Counted from the stretch's first letter, positions 29,048-39,047 are shown. The stretch: 64,000 nt of DNA from Dictyoglomus thermophilum H-6-12 (GCF_000020965.1 NC_011297.1:1316387-1380386); one strand, 5' to 3'. The notes: a model not told the origin generated them from the letters alone. Made by a program: numbers and translations.

Positions 29048-30486
29048 AAAAGAAAATACCTTTAATAAAAGAACTAAACAATGACGAGAAACCTACTATA
29101 CATTTACCAGAGCCATTAGAAGATTTTTTACCTGAAAAAATACTACCCAAAGATTTGTTAAGAGAATCTCTACCCATTCCTCAGATAAGTGAGATTGAAG
29201 TAGTAAGACATTTCACAAATCTATCCCATATGGGATATGGGGTTGACCTCGGTTTTTATCCTTTAGGGTCATGTACTATGAAATATAATCCAAAAATCAA
29301 CGAAGAAATTGCAAATAATGAATATTTTACTGATCTACATCCTTACACTCCTGAAGAACTATCTCAGGGAGCCCTTGAAATAATCTACAAACTTGGAGAA
29401 GCCCTTTCTAAAATAACAGGGATGGACAAATTTACATTCCAGCCTTCTGCTGGAGCCCATGGAGAATTAACAGCCCTTCTTATAATAAAAGCCTATCTAA
29501 GGAACAAAGGAGAAAATAGGAACATAGTACTTGTACCTGACTCTGCCCATGGCACAAATCCAGCAAGTGCATCAATGGCTGGATTTGAAACTATAGAAAT
29601 ACCATCCGATGAAAGAGGCCTTGTAAATCCAAACATTTTGGGAAAATATCTAAATAAAAATGTGGCTGTGTTAATGTTAACAAATCCTAATACTCTTGGA
29701 CTTTTTGAAAAAGACATCCTTAAAATAGCTCAAATGGTTCATGATGAGGGAGCACTCTTGTACTATGATGGTGCCAATTTAAACGGAATTATGGGTTATG
29801 CTCGTCCTGGAGATATGGGGTTTGATGCGGTACATGTCAACTTACACAAAACCTTCTCTACACCCCATGGTGGGGGAGGTCCAGGTGCGGGTCCCGTAGG
29901 AGTAAAAGACTTTCTAAAAGATTACCTACCTGTTCCTACGGTAGAGTATGATGGAAACAAATACTATTTAAACTACCAGGTTCCTAAAACTATAGGACGA
30001 GTAAGAACCTTTTATGGTAACTTTCTGGTTATGCTAAAAGCTTATGCCTATATCAGGCTATTAGGAGATGAAGGTCTAAAGAAAACTACTGAGATGGCAG
30101 TGCTAAATGCAAATTATCTAAAAGAAAAATTAAAAGCTTATTTCGAACTTCCATACCCATCCATATGTAAGCATGAGTTTGTGCTATCAGGTAAAAATCT
30201 AAAAGAAAAAGGAATAAAAGTCCTTGATATTGCAAAAAGACTTTTAGACTATGGAGTACATCCCCCAACTATATATTTCCCCTTAATAGTAGAAGAGGCA
30301 TTAATGATAGAGCCCACAGAAACAGAAACTAAATATACTCTTGATGAATTTGTAGAAATCATAAGAAATATTTTAAAAGAGGTCGATGAAAATCCTGATA
30401 TAGTTAAGAATGCACCTCATAATACTCCTGTAAAAAGATTAAACGAAGTATATGCAGCAAAGGTACTAAAGGTAAATTGGAAATGA
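29044..30486 (+). CDS. gcvPB: glycine dehydrogenase (decarboxylating) subunit 2
   Basis: PLP-bearing half of the P protein, 480 residues. The cofactor lysine is K269 in [16 protein letters not shown], the glycine-rich loop diagnostic for this family. [12 protein letters not shown] and [11 protein letters not shown] are also present. It starts at TTG (29044) overlapping the gcvPA stop. The 3' end overlaps the first radical SAM gene as ATGA, so transcription and probably translation continue into the lipoyl genes. Confidence 0.95.
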   Translation: MKKKIPLIKELNNDEKPTIHLPEPLEDFLPEKILPKDLLRESLPIPQISEIEVVRHFTNLSHMGYGVDLGFYPLGSCTMKYNPKINEEIANNEYFTDLHPYTPEELSQGALEIIYKLGEALSKITGMDKFTFQPSAGAHGELTALLIIKAYLRNKGENRNIVLVPDSAHGTNPASASMAGFETIEIPSDERGLVNPNILGKYLNKNVAVLMLTNPNTLGLFEKDILKIAQMVHDEGALLYYDGANLNGIMGYARPGDMGFDAVHVNLHKTFSTPHGGGGPGAGPVGVKDFLKDYLPVPTVEYDGNKYYLNYQVPKTIGRVRTFYGNFLVMLKAYAYIRLLGDEGLKKTTEMAVLNANYLKEKLKAYFELPYPSICKHEFVLSGKNLKEKGIKVLDIAKRLLDYGVHPPTIYFPLIVEEALMIEPTETETKYTLDEFVEIIRNILKEVDENPDIVKNAPHNTPVKRLNEVYAAKVLKVNWK

Positions 30487-31289
30487 CCATCAAAGTAACT
30501 CCTATCAATACTCTACCTGTAAGTGTAACAGGAGATTATTGTGCTTTACAATGTGAACACTGCAAAGGACATTTTCTCAAAAATATGACTCCCTTACAGT
30601 TCTTAGAAAGTAAACTCCAAAAAGACAACAATTACAAAAGTATTCTTATAAGCGGAGGATATAATAGTGAGGGAGTACTTCCTCTTACCGATGCTAAATT
30701 AGCACAAATAAAAAAACTTAAATCTCTTGGTTATGAATTAAACTTTCACTTAGGTTTGGTAACTCCTGAGAACATTAAAAAGCTTAAAAATATCCCCGAT
30801 ATGGTATCCTTTGATCTCATGCTTGATGACTTTGTTATAAAAGAAATTTTTAATCTTAAAAACAAAAATAGTGAAAACTTTAAAGAATCCTTTCTAATTC
30901 TTAACGAAAACTTTCCAGTAAGTCCTCATATTTTGATTGGAGCAAATTATGGAAAAATTCAAAAGGAATATGAAGCAATAGAATTCTTAGAAAAAATAAA
31001 ACCTAAGAAGCTTATATTTATCATAATCACTCCCTTAGAAAATACAACTTTTAGAGATATAAATCTTCCTTCCTTAAAAGAAATAGAAGAACTTTGGAAA
31101 TTTACCAAGAGAAAACTACCCCAAACCAATCTATATTTAGGATGCGTAAGACCCAAAGGAGAATACAGATATAATGTAGACTCTCTTGCTTTAGAACTCG
31201 GCTTTAAAGCAATAGTTAATCCTCACTCTGATGTAATTAAAAATTCAAATAATACTCAAATTTTTGAAGAGTGCTGTGCCCTACTATGA
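30483..31289 (+). CDS. radical SAM protein, probable lipoyl synthase component (LipS1/LipS2 type)
   Basis: A 268-residue radical SAM protein with the cluster motif CxxxCxxC at C20, C24, C27 ([11 protein letters not shown]). A CC pair lies five residues from the C-terminus (EECCALL) and another Cys in [13 protein letters not shown]. It is not a canonical LipA, which has a separate CX4CX5C motif before the radical SAM motif. It sits directly after gcvPB and before a second radical SAM gene. Thermococcus kodakarensis makes lipoyl groups with two distinct radical SAM proteins, LipS1 and LipS2. Position and pairing suggest this gene is one of them; which one I cannot say. The ATG at 30483 overlaps the gcvPB stop as ATGA. 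A TTG two codons upstream is the alternative. Confidence 0.7.
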   Translation: MTIKVTPINTLPVSVTGDYCALQCEHCKGHFLKNMTPLQFLESKLQKDNNYKSILISGGYNSEGVLPLTDAKLAQIKKLKSLGYELNFHLGLVTPENIKKLKNIPDMVSFDLMLDDFVIKEIFNLKNKNSENFKESFLILNENFPVSPHILIGANYGKIQKEYEAIEFLEKIKPKKLIFIIITPLENTTFRDINLPSLKEIEELWKFTKRKLPQTNLYLGCVRPKGEYRYNVDSLALELGFKAIVNPHSDVIKNSNNTQIFEECCALL

Positions 31290-32230
31290 AGATTGGAGTA
31301 TCTTCTGGAAGCCTTGAGGTATTAAAGAGAAGAGTAGTCAAGAAAGACTCTCCTACAACTCTCTACCTTTTAGTAGGTAATAAATGTCTTAATAATTGTG
31401 CCTTCTGTATTCAAGCAAGAAATATGAGAAAAGAAAGCTTTATGCTATCGAGAATTTCATGGCCTCCTATAGAGCTTAAAGAGCTTGAGATACTTCTATC
31501 AGAATTTAATCCTTTCAAAAGAATATGCCTACAAGTAACCAACCATATAGGATGGAAGAATAACATCACAGAGGTAATAAATAATCTTAAAAAACATAAC
31601 ATACCTATATCTATCTCAGCACCTATAGAAAACTTAGAGGATGTCAACTTTCTTTTTCAAAAAGGAGCAGAAAGGATAAACATATCCATAGACGCAGCAG
31701 AGAAAGAACTTTATGAAAAAATTAAAGAAAAAAACTGGGAAGAGAAAATAAACCTTATAAAAGAAGCAAGCAAAAACTTTCCCGAAAAAATAACTACCCA
31801 TATTATTGTAGGTTTAGGAGAAAAAGAAAATAAATTAGTAGAGCTCATAAGAGATCTCTCCAATTGGAGAGTTAGGATTGCCCTCTTTGCCTTTACGCCT
31901 CTTCCAGGTACTCCTCTTGAGAATATACCTCAACCCTCTTATCAAAAATATAGAAAAATACAAATAATCACATATCTACTGCAAAACCATTTGATAGACT
32001 TTAAAGACTTGAAATTCAAAGATGATGACCTTATACTTACTAAAACTATCATAGAAAAAACTTACCCATATTTTAATGAAATCTTCAAAACCTCAGGTTG
32101 TCCTGAGTGCAATCGACCCTATTACAATGAAAGTCCAAGAATTACGCCTTATAATTACCCAAGAGACCTTACATTAAAAGAAATAAACGAAATTAAATTG
32201 CTTTTGGAAAATGGAGCAAGAGTTATATAA
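31286..32230 (+). CDS. radical SAM protein, second probable lipoyl synthase component (LipS1/LipS2 type)
   Basis: A 314-residue radical SAM protein with CxxxCxxC at C34, C38, C41 (KCLNNCAFCIQARN), a (beta/alpha) barrel with ITTHIIVGLGE and FTPLPGTPLE, and a C-terminal GCPECNRPYYNESPR motif. That tail carries two further Cys and a conserved-looking Tyr-Asn/Ser segment that could bind an auxiliary cluster or substrate. The barrel recalls biotin synthase-like proteins. The ATG overlaps the stop of the first radical SAM gene (ATGA), so the pair is made together. Gcv context points to lipoyl assembly on GcvH. Direct proof is lacking, and biotin-type sulfur insertion is the main alternative. Confidence 0.7.
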   Translation: MKIGVSSGSLEVLKRRVVKKDSPTTLYLLVGNKCLNNCAFCIQARNMRKESFMLSRISWPPIELKELEILLSEFNPFKRICLQVTNHIGWKNNITEVINNLKKHNIPISISAPIENLEDVNFLFQKGAERINISIDAAEKELYEKIKEKNWEEKINLIKEASKNFPEKITTHIIVGLGEKENKLVELIRDLSNWRVRIALFAFTPLPGTPLENIPQPSYQKYRKIQIITYLLQNHLIDFKDLKFKDDDLILTKTIIEKTYPYFNEIFKTSGCPECNRPYYNESPRITPYNYPRDLTLKEINEIKLLLENGARVI

Positions 32231-33620
32231 GATTCTCTACATAATAAAAGAGTATTCAAAAATTTACGAGATTACACCCTATATAGTAGGTGGCTTCATC
32301 AGAGATTATCTATTAGGGAAGAAACCTCAAGATATAGACTTTTTAATTGATCCTTTTAATATAGATTTTATAGACAATCTATCAAAAATCCTAAAGGGCA
32401 GACTTGTCATATTAGATGAGGAGAGGAAATATTTCAGAATAGTAGTAAAAAATAAAGAAAACACTTTTGTCCTTGATTTTACTCCTATATATCAGCAAAA
32501 TTTACTTCTTGAAATAGTTAGAAGAGACTTTACAATAAATTCCATCGTTTTGAATCTTAGAAACTTCGAAATATACGATCCATTAAAAGGCTTAAAAGAT
32601 TTAGAAAGGAACGTATTAAAACTATCCTCTCCTGACTCTCTAAAAGAGGATCCCCTAAGAATATTAAGAGTTTTTAGGTTTGGAGCATCAGGATTCAAGA
32701 TAGACAAGAGTGTTTTTGAAAGTATTAGAAAAAATAGTCAAAGACTCTCAAAAATAAAACCTGAAAGAATTCACGAGGAATTATATAAAATATTAAAAAA
32801 TCCTTTTACTTCTTATATATGGAAAGAAATGGAAGAATATAATGTATTGAGAGAAATATTTCCTGAGCTTTCCGAGATGAAAAACATTCCATGGAGCGAG
32901 CCTCACCACGAAAACCCTTTAGAGCATTCTATAACCACACTATACGTATTAGAGGAGCTATTCTATAATATAGACAAAATTTTCCCCTCTATTAAAAAAG
33001 AACTCGAAAAGTATTTTAGCGAAAAATTGTTCTCAGAATTTACAAAAAAAGAGACTTTAAAACTTGCAAGTTTACTACATGATATCGGAAAAAGTAAGAC
33101 CTATAGCATAGACGAAAACAATCTTGTCCATTATTACGGACATTCCAAGGTTGGCTCAGAGATGTTAGAAGAAATTGCAGAGAGATTAAAACTGAGTAAT
33201 AAGGAGTTGTCCTTTATACAAAAAATTATAAGAAATCATATGTACCTTATCGATTTTATTAAAAATCAAGAGATAAATCCAATTCATAAATTAATCTCAA
33301 GAGTAAATGAAGATGTGCCATCTCTTATTTTCCTTTTCATTTCTGACCAAATAGCCATAAAAAGAACCTTTGAAAACAAAGAATATTTTGAGAAACTTTT
33401 ACAGGATTTCTTTAAACTAAAAAGCATACCAAAACCTTTGCTAAGTGGACATGAAATCATGCAATTATTCAATCTTCAACCTTCTCCTTTGGTAGGCATC
33501 TTGAAAGAAAAACTTATAGAAGCCCAAATAGAAGAAAAGATAAAGACAAAAGAAGAAGCAATAAGATTTTTAAAAGAAATTTTAGAGAATGAAAGAAATA
33601 CCTCAAGAGATCATTCATAA
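32211..33620 (+). CDS. class II tRNA nucleotidyltransferase with HD domain, probable CC-adding enzyme
   Basis: A 469-residue protein. The N-terminal polymerase head has VGGFIRDYLLG, catalytic D41/D43 (DIDF), RRDFTIN and EDPLRILRVFRFG. The C-terminal half has an HD domain (LASLLHDIGKS). Between the third catalytic Asp (LDFTPIY) and RRDFT there are only 14 residues, against 28 in the enzyme at 7016-9553. This is the place where CC-adding enzymes have lost the flexible loop needed to switch to A addition. I infer it adds CC and the other adds A. It overlaps the radical SAM gene by 20 bp and so belongs to the gcv transcription unit. Confidence 0.85.
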   Translation: MEQELYKILYIIKEYSKIYEITPYIVGGFIRDYLLGKKPQDIDFLIDPFNIDFIDNLSKILKGRLVILDEERKYFRIVVKNKENTFVLDFTPIYQQNLLLEIVRRDFTINSIVLNLRNFEIYDPLKGLKDLERNVLKLSSPDSLKEDPLRILRVFRFGASGFKIDKSVFESIRKNSQRLSKIKPERIHEELYKILKNPFTSYIWKEMEEYNVLREIFPELSEMKNIPWSEPHHENPLEHSITTLYVLEELFYNIDKIFPSIKKELEKYFSEKLFSEFTKKETLKLASLLHDIGKSKTYSIDENNLVHYYGHSKVGSEMLEEIAERLKLSNKELSFIQKIIRNHMYLIDFIKNQEINPIHKLISRVNEDVPSLIFLFISDQIAIKRTFENKEYFEKLLQDFFKLKSIPKPLLSGHEIMQLFNLQPSPLVGILKEKLIEAQIEEKIKTKEEAIRFLKEILENERNTSRDHS

Positions 33621-34278
33621 AATAATGAAAGATCTATTAGAAAAACTCTATTTCCCCTTTGAGTGGGGAAGAGAGACCCTATTTTACTTTTATTATTTTC
33701 AGAAGGGAGAAGAGGAAAAATTAATAAAGTCTTTTAAATATTATAAGGCCTTTAAAAACCAGATATCTCAGAAAGAAGATGAACTTAATAAACTTGTTAA
33801 AAAACTTAAAGAAATAAAAGATCTAAGAGAAAAAATCTTGCTCAAAGCAAGAATTCCTGAAGAAATTAACGATGTAAGCCTCATAATAGATGATATTAGA
33901 AAACTAATTAATAAACTTGAAATAATTTTGCCTGAAGATATTGTTCCTCCCGAAAAAGAGTCTCTATCTTATGAAAATTTTTTATGGGAAACTTTATCTT
34001 TTTATTTAAAAATGACAAAATTCATAACTTTTGCAATAAATTTCGAAAAAATTCCTAAGTTATCAGAAAGATTCAAAGGAGAAAAGATATACGAATACAA
34101 TATTCCATACAAAATTGAAAGCGAAAAAACCTTCTTACAAAATTTAATCCTTGCAATATGCGGAATACCAGTCTTTGAGGAGATAGAGTTCTCACTATTA
34201 AACTCTATCTCCTCAAAGGAGGACAAAATTCCTGAAAGCTTAGAAATAAAAGAAGATGTCTTTATTTTTCATAAATAG
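33589..34278 (+). CDS. hypothetical protein, helical
   Basis: A 229-residue protein I do not recognise. It is rich in Lys, Glu, Phe and Ile. Residues ~45-90 have coiled-coil character (SQKEDELNKLVKKLKEIKD). No signal peptide, membrane span, cysteine cluster or catalytic motif stands out. The start overlaps the nucleotidyltransferase gene by 32 bp; an ATG at 33625, just past that stop, is the alternative. It is the last gene of the gcv operon. Its 3' part contains a perfect 18-bp inverted repeat, and its end overlaps the opposing gene by 17 bp. Confidence 0.65.
   Translation: MKEIPQEIIHKIMKDLLEKLYFPFEWGRETLFYFYYFQKGEEEKLIKSFKYYKAFKNQISQKEDELNKLVKKLKEIKDLREKILLKARIPEEINDVSLIIDDIRKLINKLEIILPEDIVPPEKESLSYENFLWETLSFYLKMTKFITFAINFEKIPKLSERFKGEKIYEYNIPYKIESEKTFLQNLILAICGIPVFEEIEFSLLNSISSKEDKIPESLEIKEDVFIFHK
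34173..34218. repeat. perfect 18-bp inverted repeat with 10-nt loop
   Basis: Positions 34173-34190 (CTTTGAGGAGATAGAGTT) are the exact reverse complement of 34201-34218, with a 10-nt loop between. It lies inside the 3' part of the unknown gene and 44 nt past the stop of the opposing gene. No T-run follows on either strand, so it is not a standard intrinsic terminator. For the opposing transcript it would form a very stable 3'-UTR hairpin. Confidence 0.85.
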
Positions 34279-34759
34279 AGATTTCTACCTTTTTAAGCCA
34301 GAATTCCCCGCTAGCCTCTTTGTCTAATCTTATCTCTATTACATTCGTCTGTCCATTAAGCCAGTATCTCGAAATATTAAAAGAGGGTGTGATATAATAG
34401 TCACTTCCAAAATCAAAACCGCTGATCAACTCCTTAGTATTCACCAAAATCGATATTGGAGCCCACGTTTCTTGAGTAATAAAAGATGAGGATATACCTG
34501 TAATTTTGAGTATAACTCTTTTAGGAGATTCTAAGGAAGAAACAGGAGTATAGATCTTTAGATTACTTCCACCTTTTAGAAATGCTAAATGATAAGCTCC
34601 ATCCTCCTTTTCCAGTTCAACTCCTTTACTAACCTCATAACTTAAATTGCCTTTTGGCGGATTTTTTGTAAAATCAATGACAAAAGTTTGCTTGGCAAGC
34701 CCAATATTCAGCATTAACAAAAGAATAATACTTAACACTAAATATCTCTTCATTTCCAT
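34262..34759 (-). CDS. exported hypothetical protein
   Basis: A 165-residue protein with a clear signal peptide: MEMKR, a hydrophobic stretch at about 7-20, then GLAKQ as a plausible cleavage region. No lipobox Cys. The mature part is beta-rich and reads like a jelly-roll or carbohydrate-binding-like fold (TRP-rich TQETWAPISI, NVIEIRLD), but I cannot place the family. It starts one base after the xerC stop, and its SD (AGGAGG) lies within the last xerC codons, so translation is coupled. It is the last gene of dprA-topA-trmFO-xerC. Confidence 0.7.
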   Translation of the reverse strand: MEMKRYLVLSIILLLMLNIGLAKQTFVIDFTKNPPKGNLSYEVSKGVELEKEDGAYHLAFLKGGSNLKIYTPVSSLESPKRVILKITGISSSFITQETWAPISILVNTKELISGFDFGSDYYITPSFNISRYWLNGQTNVIEIRLDKEASGEFWLKKVEISIYEK

Positions 34760-35665
34760 TTATTCCTCCTTTGTTTCCTTTTTTATAGCTCTTGGATGGG
34801 AAAGAGTATAAGTTTTTCTTATCTGTTCAGAAGTTAGATGGGTGTAAATCTGAGTAGTAGAAATTCTTACATGTCCCAAGAGCTCTTGTACATACCTTAA
34901 ATCTGCCCCACCTTCAAGAAGGTGAGTCGCAAAGGTATGTCTTAAAGTGTGAGGAGAGACTTTTTTATTAAAATCCTTGGTATACTTCTTAATGATCATC
35001 CTTATAGCTCTATCGGATATTCTTCCACCTTTCGCATTAAGAAAAAAGGCCTTTTCGGGTTTTTTTAAAAGTTTAGGTCTTACATGATCTTTATAAAGTT
35101 GAAGTATCTTAAGGGTTTCTTCACCCACTATTACAATTCTCTCTTTAGCTCTTTTACCAAATACTCTAATTTCTCCATAATTCCAATTAATATCTTCCTC
35201 ATTCATGCCAACCAATTCACTTACTCTAATTCCTGTAGCGTATAAGGTTTCTATAATAGCCCTGTCTCGAATTCCAATAAGATCATCTAAAGAGGGTGAA
35301 TTTAGAAGCTTCATTACTTCATCTACTGATAAAAATTGTGGAAGCTTTTTTTCCGCTTTAGGAGTTGGTATGAATACCGTTAAATCCTCGTTAATTTTTT
35401 CAAAAGTTAATAAATACTCAAAAAAGCTTCTCAAACTTATAACCTTTCTTACAAAAGTACTATTCTTATAATTTTTTTGGGCTATGAACTGAATATAACT
35501 CCTAACATTTCGTTTATTTGTAAAGTCTAAGTCTTTTTCTTTACAATATTTATAAAAATCCATAAGATCCCTTGAATAACTCCTTAAAGTGTTTGGAGAG
35601 TAATTTCTCTCAAATCTCAAATAATTTATGTAATTTTCTATTTCTCTTTTTAAATCCAGAATCAT
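34760..35665 (-). CDS. xerC: tyrosine recombinase XerC/D family
   Basis: Site-specific recombinase of 301 residues, probably resolving chromosome dimers. All catalytic residues are present: R147 (ATGIRVSE), K171, H239 and R242 (HTLRH), H265 (GHVRIST) and nucleophile Y274 (IYTHLT). The N-terminal SAM-like domain (residues 1-100) is intact. The place after topA-trmFO matches Bacillus codV. No dif-like site is visible nearby. The start overlaps the trmFO stop. Confidence 0.93.
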   Translation of the reverse strand: MILDLKREIENYINYLRFERNYSPNTLRSYSRDLMDFYKYCKEKDLDFTNKRNVRSYIQFIAQKNYKNSTFVRKVISLRSFFEYLLTFEKINEDLTVFIPTPKAEKKLPQFLSVDEVMKLLNSPSLDDLIGIRDRAIIETLYATGIRVSELVGMNEEDINWNYGEIRVFGKRAKERIVIVGEETLKILQLYKDHVRPKLLKKPEKAFFLNAKGGRISDRAIRMIIKKYTKDFNKKVSPHTLRHTFATHLLEGGADLRYVQELLGHVRISTTQIYTHLTSEQIRKTYTLSHPRAIKKETKEE

Positions 35666-36981
35666 ACGTTAATAGCAAATCTCCTTATCACATCATCAAG
35701 GTCTCTAAGAGCTCTTTCAGCAAGTAATCTATTTCTAAGCTTTTTATCCTTTACTGGTCTTTCAAGAGGCAACAGTATACCCCAATTTGCATTCATGGGT
35801 TGAAATTGTTTTACCGGAACTTTGGTAGTAACATAAGAAATCAAAGCTCCAATCATAGTGGTTGGGGGCAATATAATTAAAGGTTTCCCTTTATATAAAC
35901 GTGCTGCATTTATTCCTGCTACAATTCCCATGGCAGCTGATTCCATATATCCTTCCACGCCTATCAATTGCCCTGCAAAAAACACTCTTTCATTCTTTAT
36001 AAATTGAAGAGTAGGCTTTAAAAATTTTGGAGCATAAAAATAAGTATTTCTATGCATTACTCCATATCTTGCAAATTCTGCATTTTCAAGTCCAGGAATC
36101 ATTCTAAAAATTCTTCTTTGTTCTTGAAATTTTAACCTAGTTTGAAATCCTACCATACTATAAAGAGTCTTCTGTATATTCTCAGGTCTAAGTTGAACAA
36201 CTGCATAAGGTTCCTTTCCGGTTTTAGGATCTATTAATCCCACAGGCTTCATAGGACCATACCTTAATGTATCAATACCTCTTCTGGCAAGCACCTCAAT
36301 AGGTAAGCATCCTTCAAAAAACTTTTCCTCTCCAGGATAATGAGATTCAACAGTTTCAGCATTAACTAATTCTTCCACAAATCTTTCATATTCCTCTTTA
36401 GTCATAGGACAATTAAGATAGGCCTCTTCTCCTTTACCATAACGAGAAGCACTAAAGACCTTTTCATAATTTATACTATCTGCATAAATTATAGGCGATA
36501 CAGCATCATAAAAATATAAAGAATCGGTATCAAGAATTTCTATTAAATGTTCAGCAAAATCTGATGAAGTTAAAGGCCCTGTAGCAACTATTACTATACC
36601 TTCTTCAGGTATTTTTTTAACTTCTTCCCTTATTACAGTGACATACGGACTTTCAAGTAATATCTCTTGAACTCTTTTAGCAAAAAGTTCTCTATCTACA
36701 GCAAGAGCCACTCCAGCAGGAACTCTTGTTTCTTCAGCTACTCTTAAAAGGAGTGAGTCTAACTTTTTCATTTCTTCTTTCAAAAGACCTGAAGCATTTG
36801 TTAACTCTGTAGATTTGAAAGAGTTACTACAAACGAGTTCAGCAAGATATTCTGTCTTATGAACTGGAGTTGTAACCACAGGTCTCATTTCATATATTTC
36901 AACGGGAATTTTCCTCTTAGCAAGTTGCCATGCTGCCTCTGACCCAGCAAGCCCTCCTCCTATTATTTTGACTTTTTCCAT
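35662..36981 (-). CDS. trmFO: methylenetetrahydrofolate-tRNA-(uracil-5-)-methyltransferase
   Basis: Folate- and FAD-dependent enzyme that makes 5-methyluridine at tRNA position 54. It has 439 residues with the FAD dinucleotide motif [16 protein letters not shown] right at the N-terminus and [25 protein letters not shown] and [12 protein letters not shown] family segments. The ATG at 36981 follows GGAGGAGGAAAAG and gives a family-like start. The frame continues 12 codons upstream into topA, but without support. It overlaps topA by 19 bp. Confidence 0.96.
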   Translation of the reverse strand: MEKVKIIGGGLAGSEAAWQLAKRKIPVEIYEMRPVVTTPVHKTEYLAELVCSNSFKSTELTNASGLLKEEMKKLDSLLLRVAEETRVPAGVALAVDRELFAKRVQEILLESPYVTVIREEVKKIPEEGIVIVATGPLTSSDFAEHLIEILDTDSLYFYDAVSPIIYADSINYEKVFSASRYGKGEEAYLNCPMTKEEYERFVEELVNAETVESHYPGEEKFFEGCLPIEVLARRGIDTLRYGPMKPVGLIDPKTGKEPYAVVQLRPENIQKTLYSMVGFQTRLKFQEQRRIFRMIPGLENAEFARYGVMHRNTYFYAPKFLKPTLQFIKNERVFFAGQLIGVEGYMESAAMGIVAGINAARLYKGKPLIILPPTTMIGALISYVTTKVPVKQFQPMNANWGILLPLERPVKDKKLRNRLLAERALRDLDDVIRRFAINV

Positions 36982-39047
36982 CTTTTCCTCCTCCCTACCC
37001 AAACGATATAATTGCAATTTTCATTACTACATTTCTTAAACCCATTTCCCTTTAGTAAAACACTTCCACATTGAGGACATTTTTCATCTAATGGTTCATA
37101 AGGTGAAGCAAAACTACAATTAGGATAATTTATACAACCCCAAAACACCTTTCCTGTTTTTCTTGCTTTCTTCTTTACTACAATCCCGCCACATAATGGA
37201 CATTTACCATGAGCTTCTTCATATATAGGCTTTGTATACTTACACTCAGGATATGCGGAACAAGCATAATATTTTCCATGTTTATTTTCTCTTATAACTA
37301 GTTCTCTACCACAGATAGGACAAAACTCATCAGTTTTTTCCACCACCTGAATTTTTCCAAAATTTTTAGATACTCTTTCAAGTTCCTCTTTAAATGAAGG
37401 ATAGAATTTTTCTAATACTTCAATAGCTTTGACTTCGCCACTTTCTATCTTATCCAGATCTTCTTCCATTTTTGCAGTAAACTTTACATCAATAAGATGG
37501 GGAAACTGTTTTGTTAAAAATTCATTTACCACTTTTCCAAGAGTTGTAGGAACAAGCTCTTTCTTGCTAACTTCTACATATTTTCTCTCTTTCAAAGTTT
37601 CTATTATTGTAGCATAAGTACTTGGCCTTCCAATACCATATTTTTCAAGGGTCCTAACAAGAGTAGCCTCCGTATACCTTGGAGGAGGCTGTGTAAAAAA
37701 CTGCTTCGGAGTAAGATTTATCAAATCTATGTCACTACCCTCCTGAGGAATATAGTCAACATTAACCTCCTCCTCTTCTTCTTCCTCTTTTTCCGTATAA
37801 AGAGACATAAATCCTGCAAATTTCAGCTTTCTTCCTTTAGAGACGAAGGTATAATCTCCACCTTTTATATCTATCTCTATTACATCGTATAAAGCATTAG
37901 CCATCTGACTTGCCAAAAATCTCTCCCATATAAGCTTGTATAATTTATATTGATCTTCTGTTAAATACTTTTTAACTTTCTCAGGAGTTCTTAAAACTGA
38001 AGTAGGTCTTATAGCCTCATGGGCATCTTGCATTCCTAACTTCTTTCTTTCTTTTCTCTCTTTACCTACATACTCTTTTCCAAAAACTGATTCAATATAT
38101 GTAACAGCTTCTTCTCTTGCCTCAGGAGCAATTCTCGTAGAATCAGTTCTCATATAAGTTATAAGTCCAACCCTTTCATCTCCGATATCCACACCCTCAT
38201 AAAGAGACTGAGCTATCTTCATAGTCTTACTTACAGGGAAACCAAGCCTTCTCGAAGCCTCTTGTTGAAGAGTACTAGTTATAAAGGGTAGCGGTGGTGT
38301 CTTTTTTTCTTCCTTTATTACAACTCTATCAATTTTGTACTCAAGATTATTTAATACTTCAATAAGTCTTTTTGCTTCCTTCTCATTCCTAATAGTTATT
38401 TCCTCTTCCTTATAAAAAACAAGCTTCCCATATATTATTTTGTCTTTATCTTCAAATTCACCATAAATATACCAGTACTCTTCAGGAACAAACTTTTCAA
38501 TCTCTTCTTCTCTCTCACATATAAGTTTAAGTGCTACCGATTGTACCCTACCTGCAGAAAGCCCTCTTCTCACTTTTTCCCAAAGCAATGGACTTAACTC
38601 ATAGCCCACAAGCCTATCAAGGATCCTTCTTGCTTGTTGCGCCTCAACTTTATCCAAGTCTATATCCCTTGGATTTCTTATGGCCTCCTGAATAGCTCGA
38701 GGAGTTATCTCATGAAACTCTATTCTTGTAAACTTATCTTTTGGAAGCTTAAGAGTCTCTACAAGATGCCAAGCAATTGCTTCTCCTTCCCTATCAGGGT
38801 CTGTAGCAAGATATAACTTTTCAACTTTTTTAGATAAATCCTTAATTGTATCGATAATCTTTTTTCGCGAAGGTAAGAGTACATATTTAGGTTTAAAGCC
38901 ATTTTCTATGTCAACTCCAAGCTCCTTCTCTGGTAAATCTCTAATATGCCCGTAAGACGCCAAAACTTTAAAATCCTTACCAAGAATCTTTTCTATAGTT
39001 TTAGCCTTAGCAGGCGATTCTACAATAATCAATTTTTCTTTACTCAT
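36963..39047 (-). CDS. topA: DNA topoisomerase I
   Basis: Type IA topoisomerase that relaxes negative supercoils, 694 residues. The TOPRIM domain starts IVESPAKAKTIEKIL and has ATDPDREGEAIAWHL. The catalytic tyrosine (about residue 297) is in GLITYMRTDS. Three C-terminal zinc-ribbon modules (CPICG, CPLCG, CPQCG, each with a second Cys pair) follow the core. The ATG at 39047 overlaps the dprA end by 8 bp; a TTG one codon earlier is less likely. The gene order dprA-topA-trmFO-xerC is conserved in Firmicutes. Confidence 0.97.
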   Translation of the reverse strand: MSKEKLIIVESPAKAKTIEKILGKDFKVLASYGHIRDLPEKELGVDIENGFKPKYVLLPSRKKIIDTIKDLSKKVEKLYLATDPDREGEAIAWHLVETLKLPKDKFTRIEFHEITPRAIQEAIRNPRDIDLDKVEAQQARRILDRLVGYELSPLLWEKVRRGLSAGRVQSVALKLICEREEEIEKFVPEEYWYIYGEFEDKDKIIYGKLVFYKEEEITIRNEKEAKRLIEVLNNLEYKIDRVVIKEEKKTPPLPFITSTLQQEASRRLGFPVSKTMKIAQSLYEGVDIGDERVGLITYMRTDSTRIAPEAREEAVTYIESVFGKEYVGKERKERKKLGMQDAHEAIRPTSVLRTPEKVKKYLTEDQYKLYKLIWERFLASQMANALYDVIEIDIKGGDYTFVSKGRKLKFAGFMSLYTEKEEEEEEEVNVDYIPQEGSDIDLINLTPKQFFTQPPPRYTEATLVRTLEKYGIGRPSTYATIIETLKERKYVEVSKKELVPTTLGKVVNEFLTKQFPHLIDVKFTAKMEEDLDKIESGEVKAIEVLEKFYPSFKEELERVSKNFGKIQVVEKTDEFCPICGRELVIRENKHGKYYACSAYPECKYTKPIYEEAHGKCPLCGGIVVKKKARKTGKVFWGCINYPNCSFASPYEPLDEKCPQCGSVLLKGNGFKKCSNENCNYIVWVGRRKRWKKSK

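Noticed and set aside
34173-34218. dif-type Xer recombination site next to xerC
   Set aside because: dif sites have 11-bp arms around a 6-bp centre with a TTAT-like motif; this has 18-bp perfect arms with a 10-nt loop and a different sequence.
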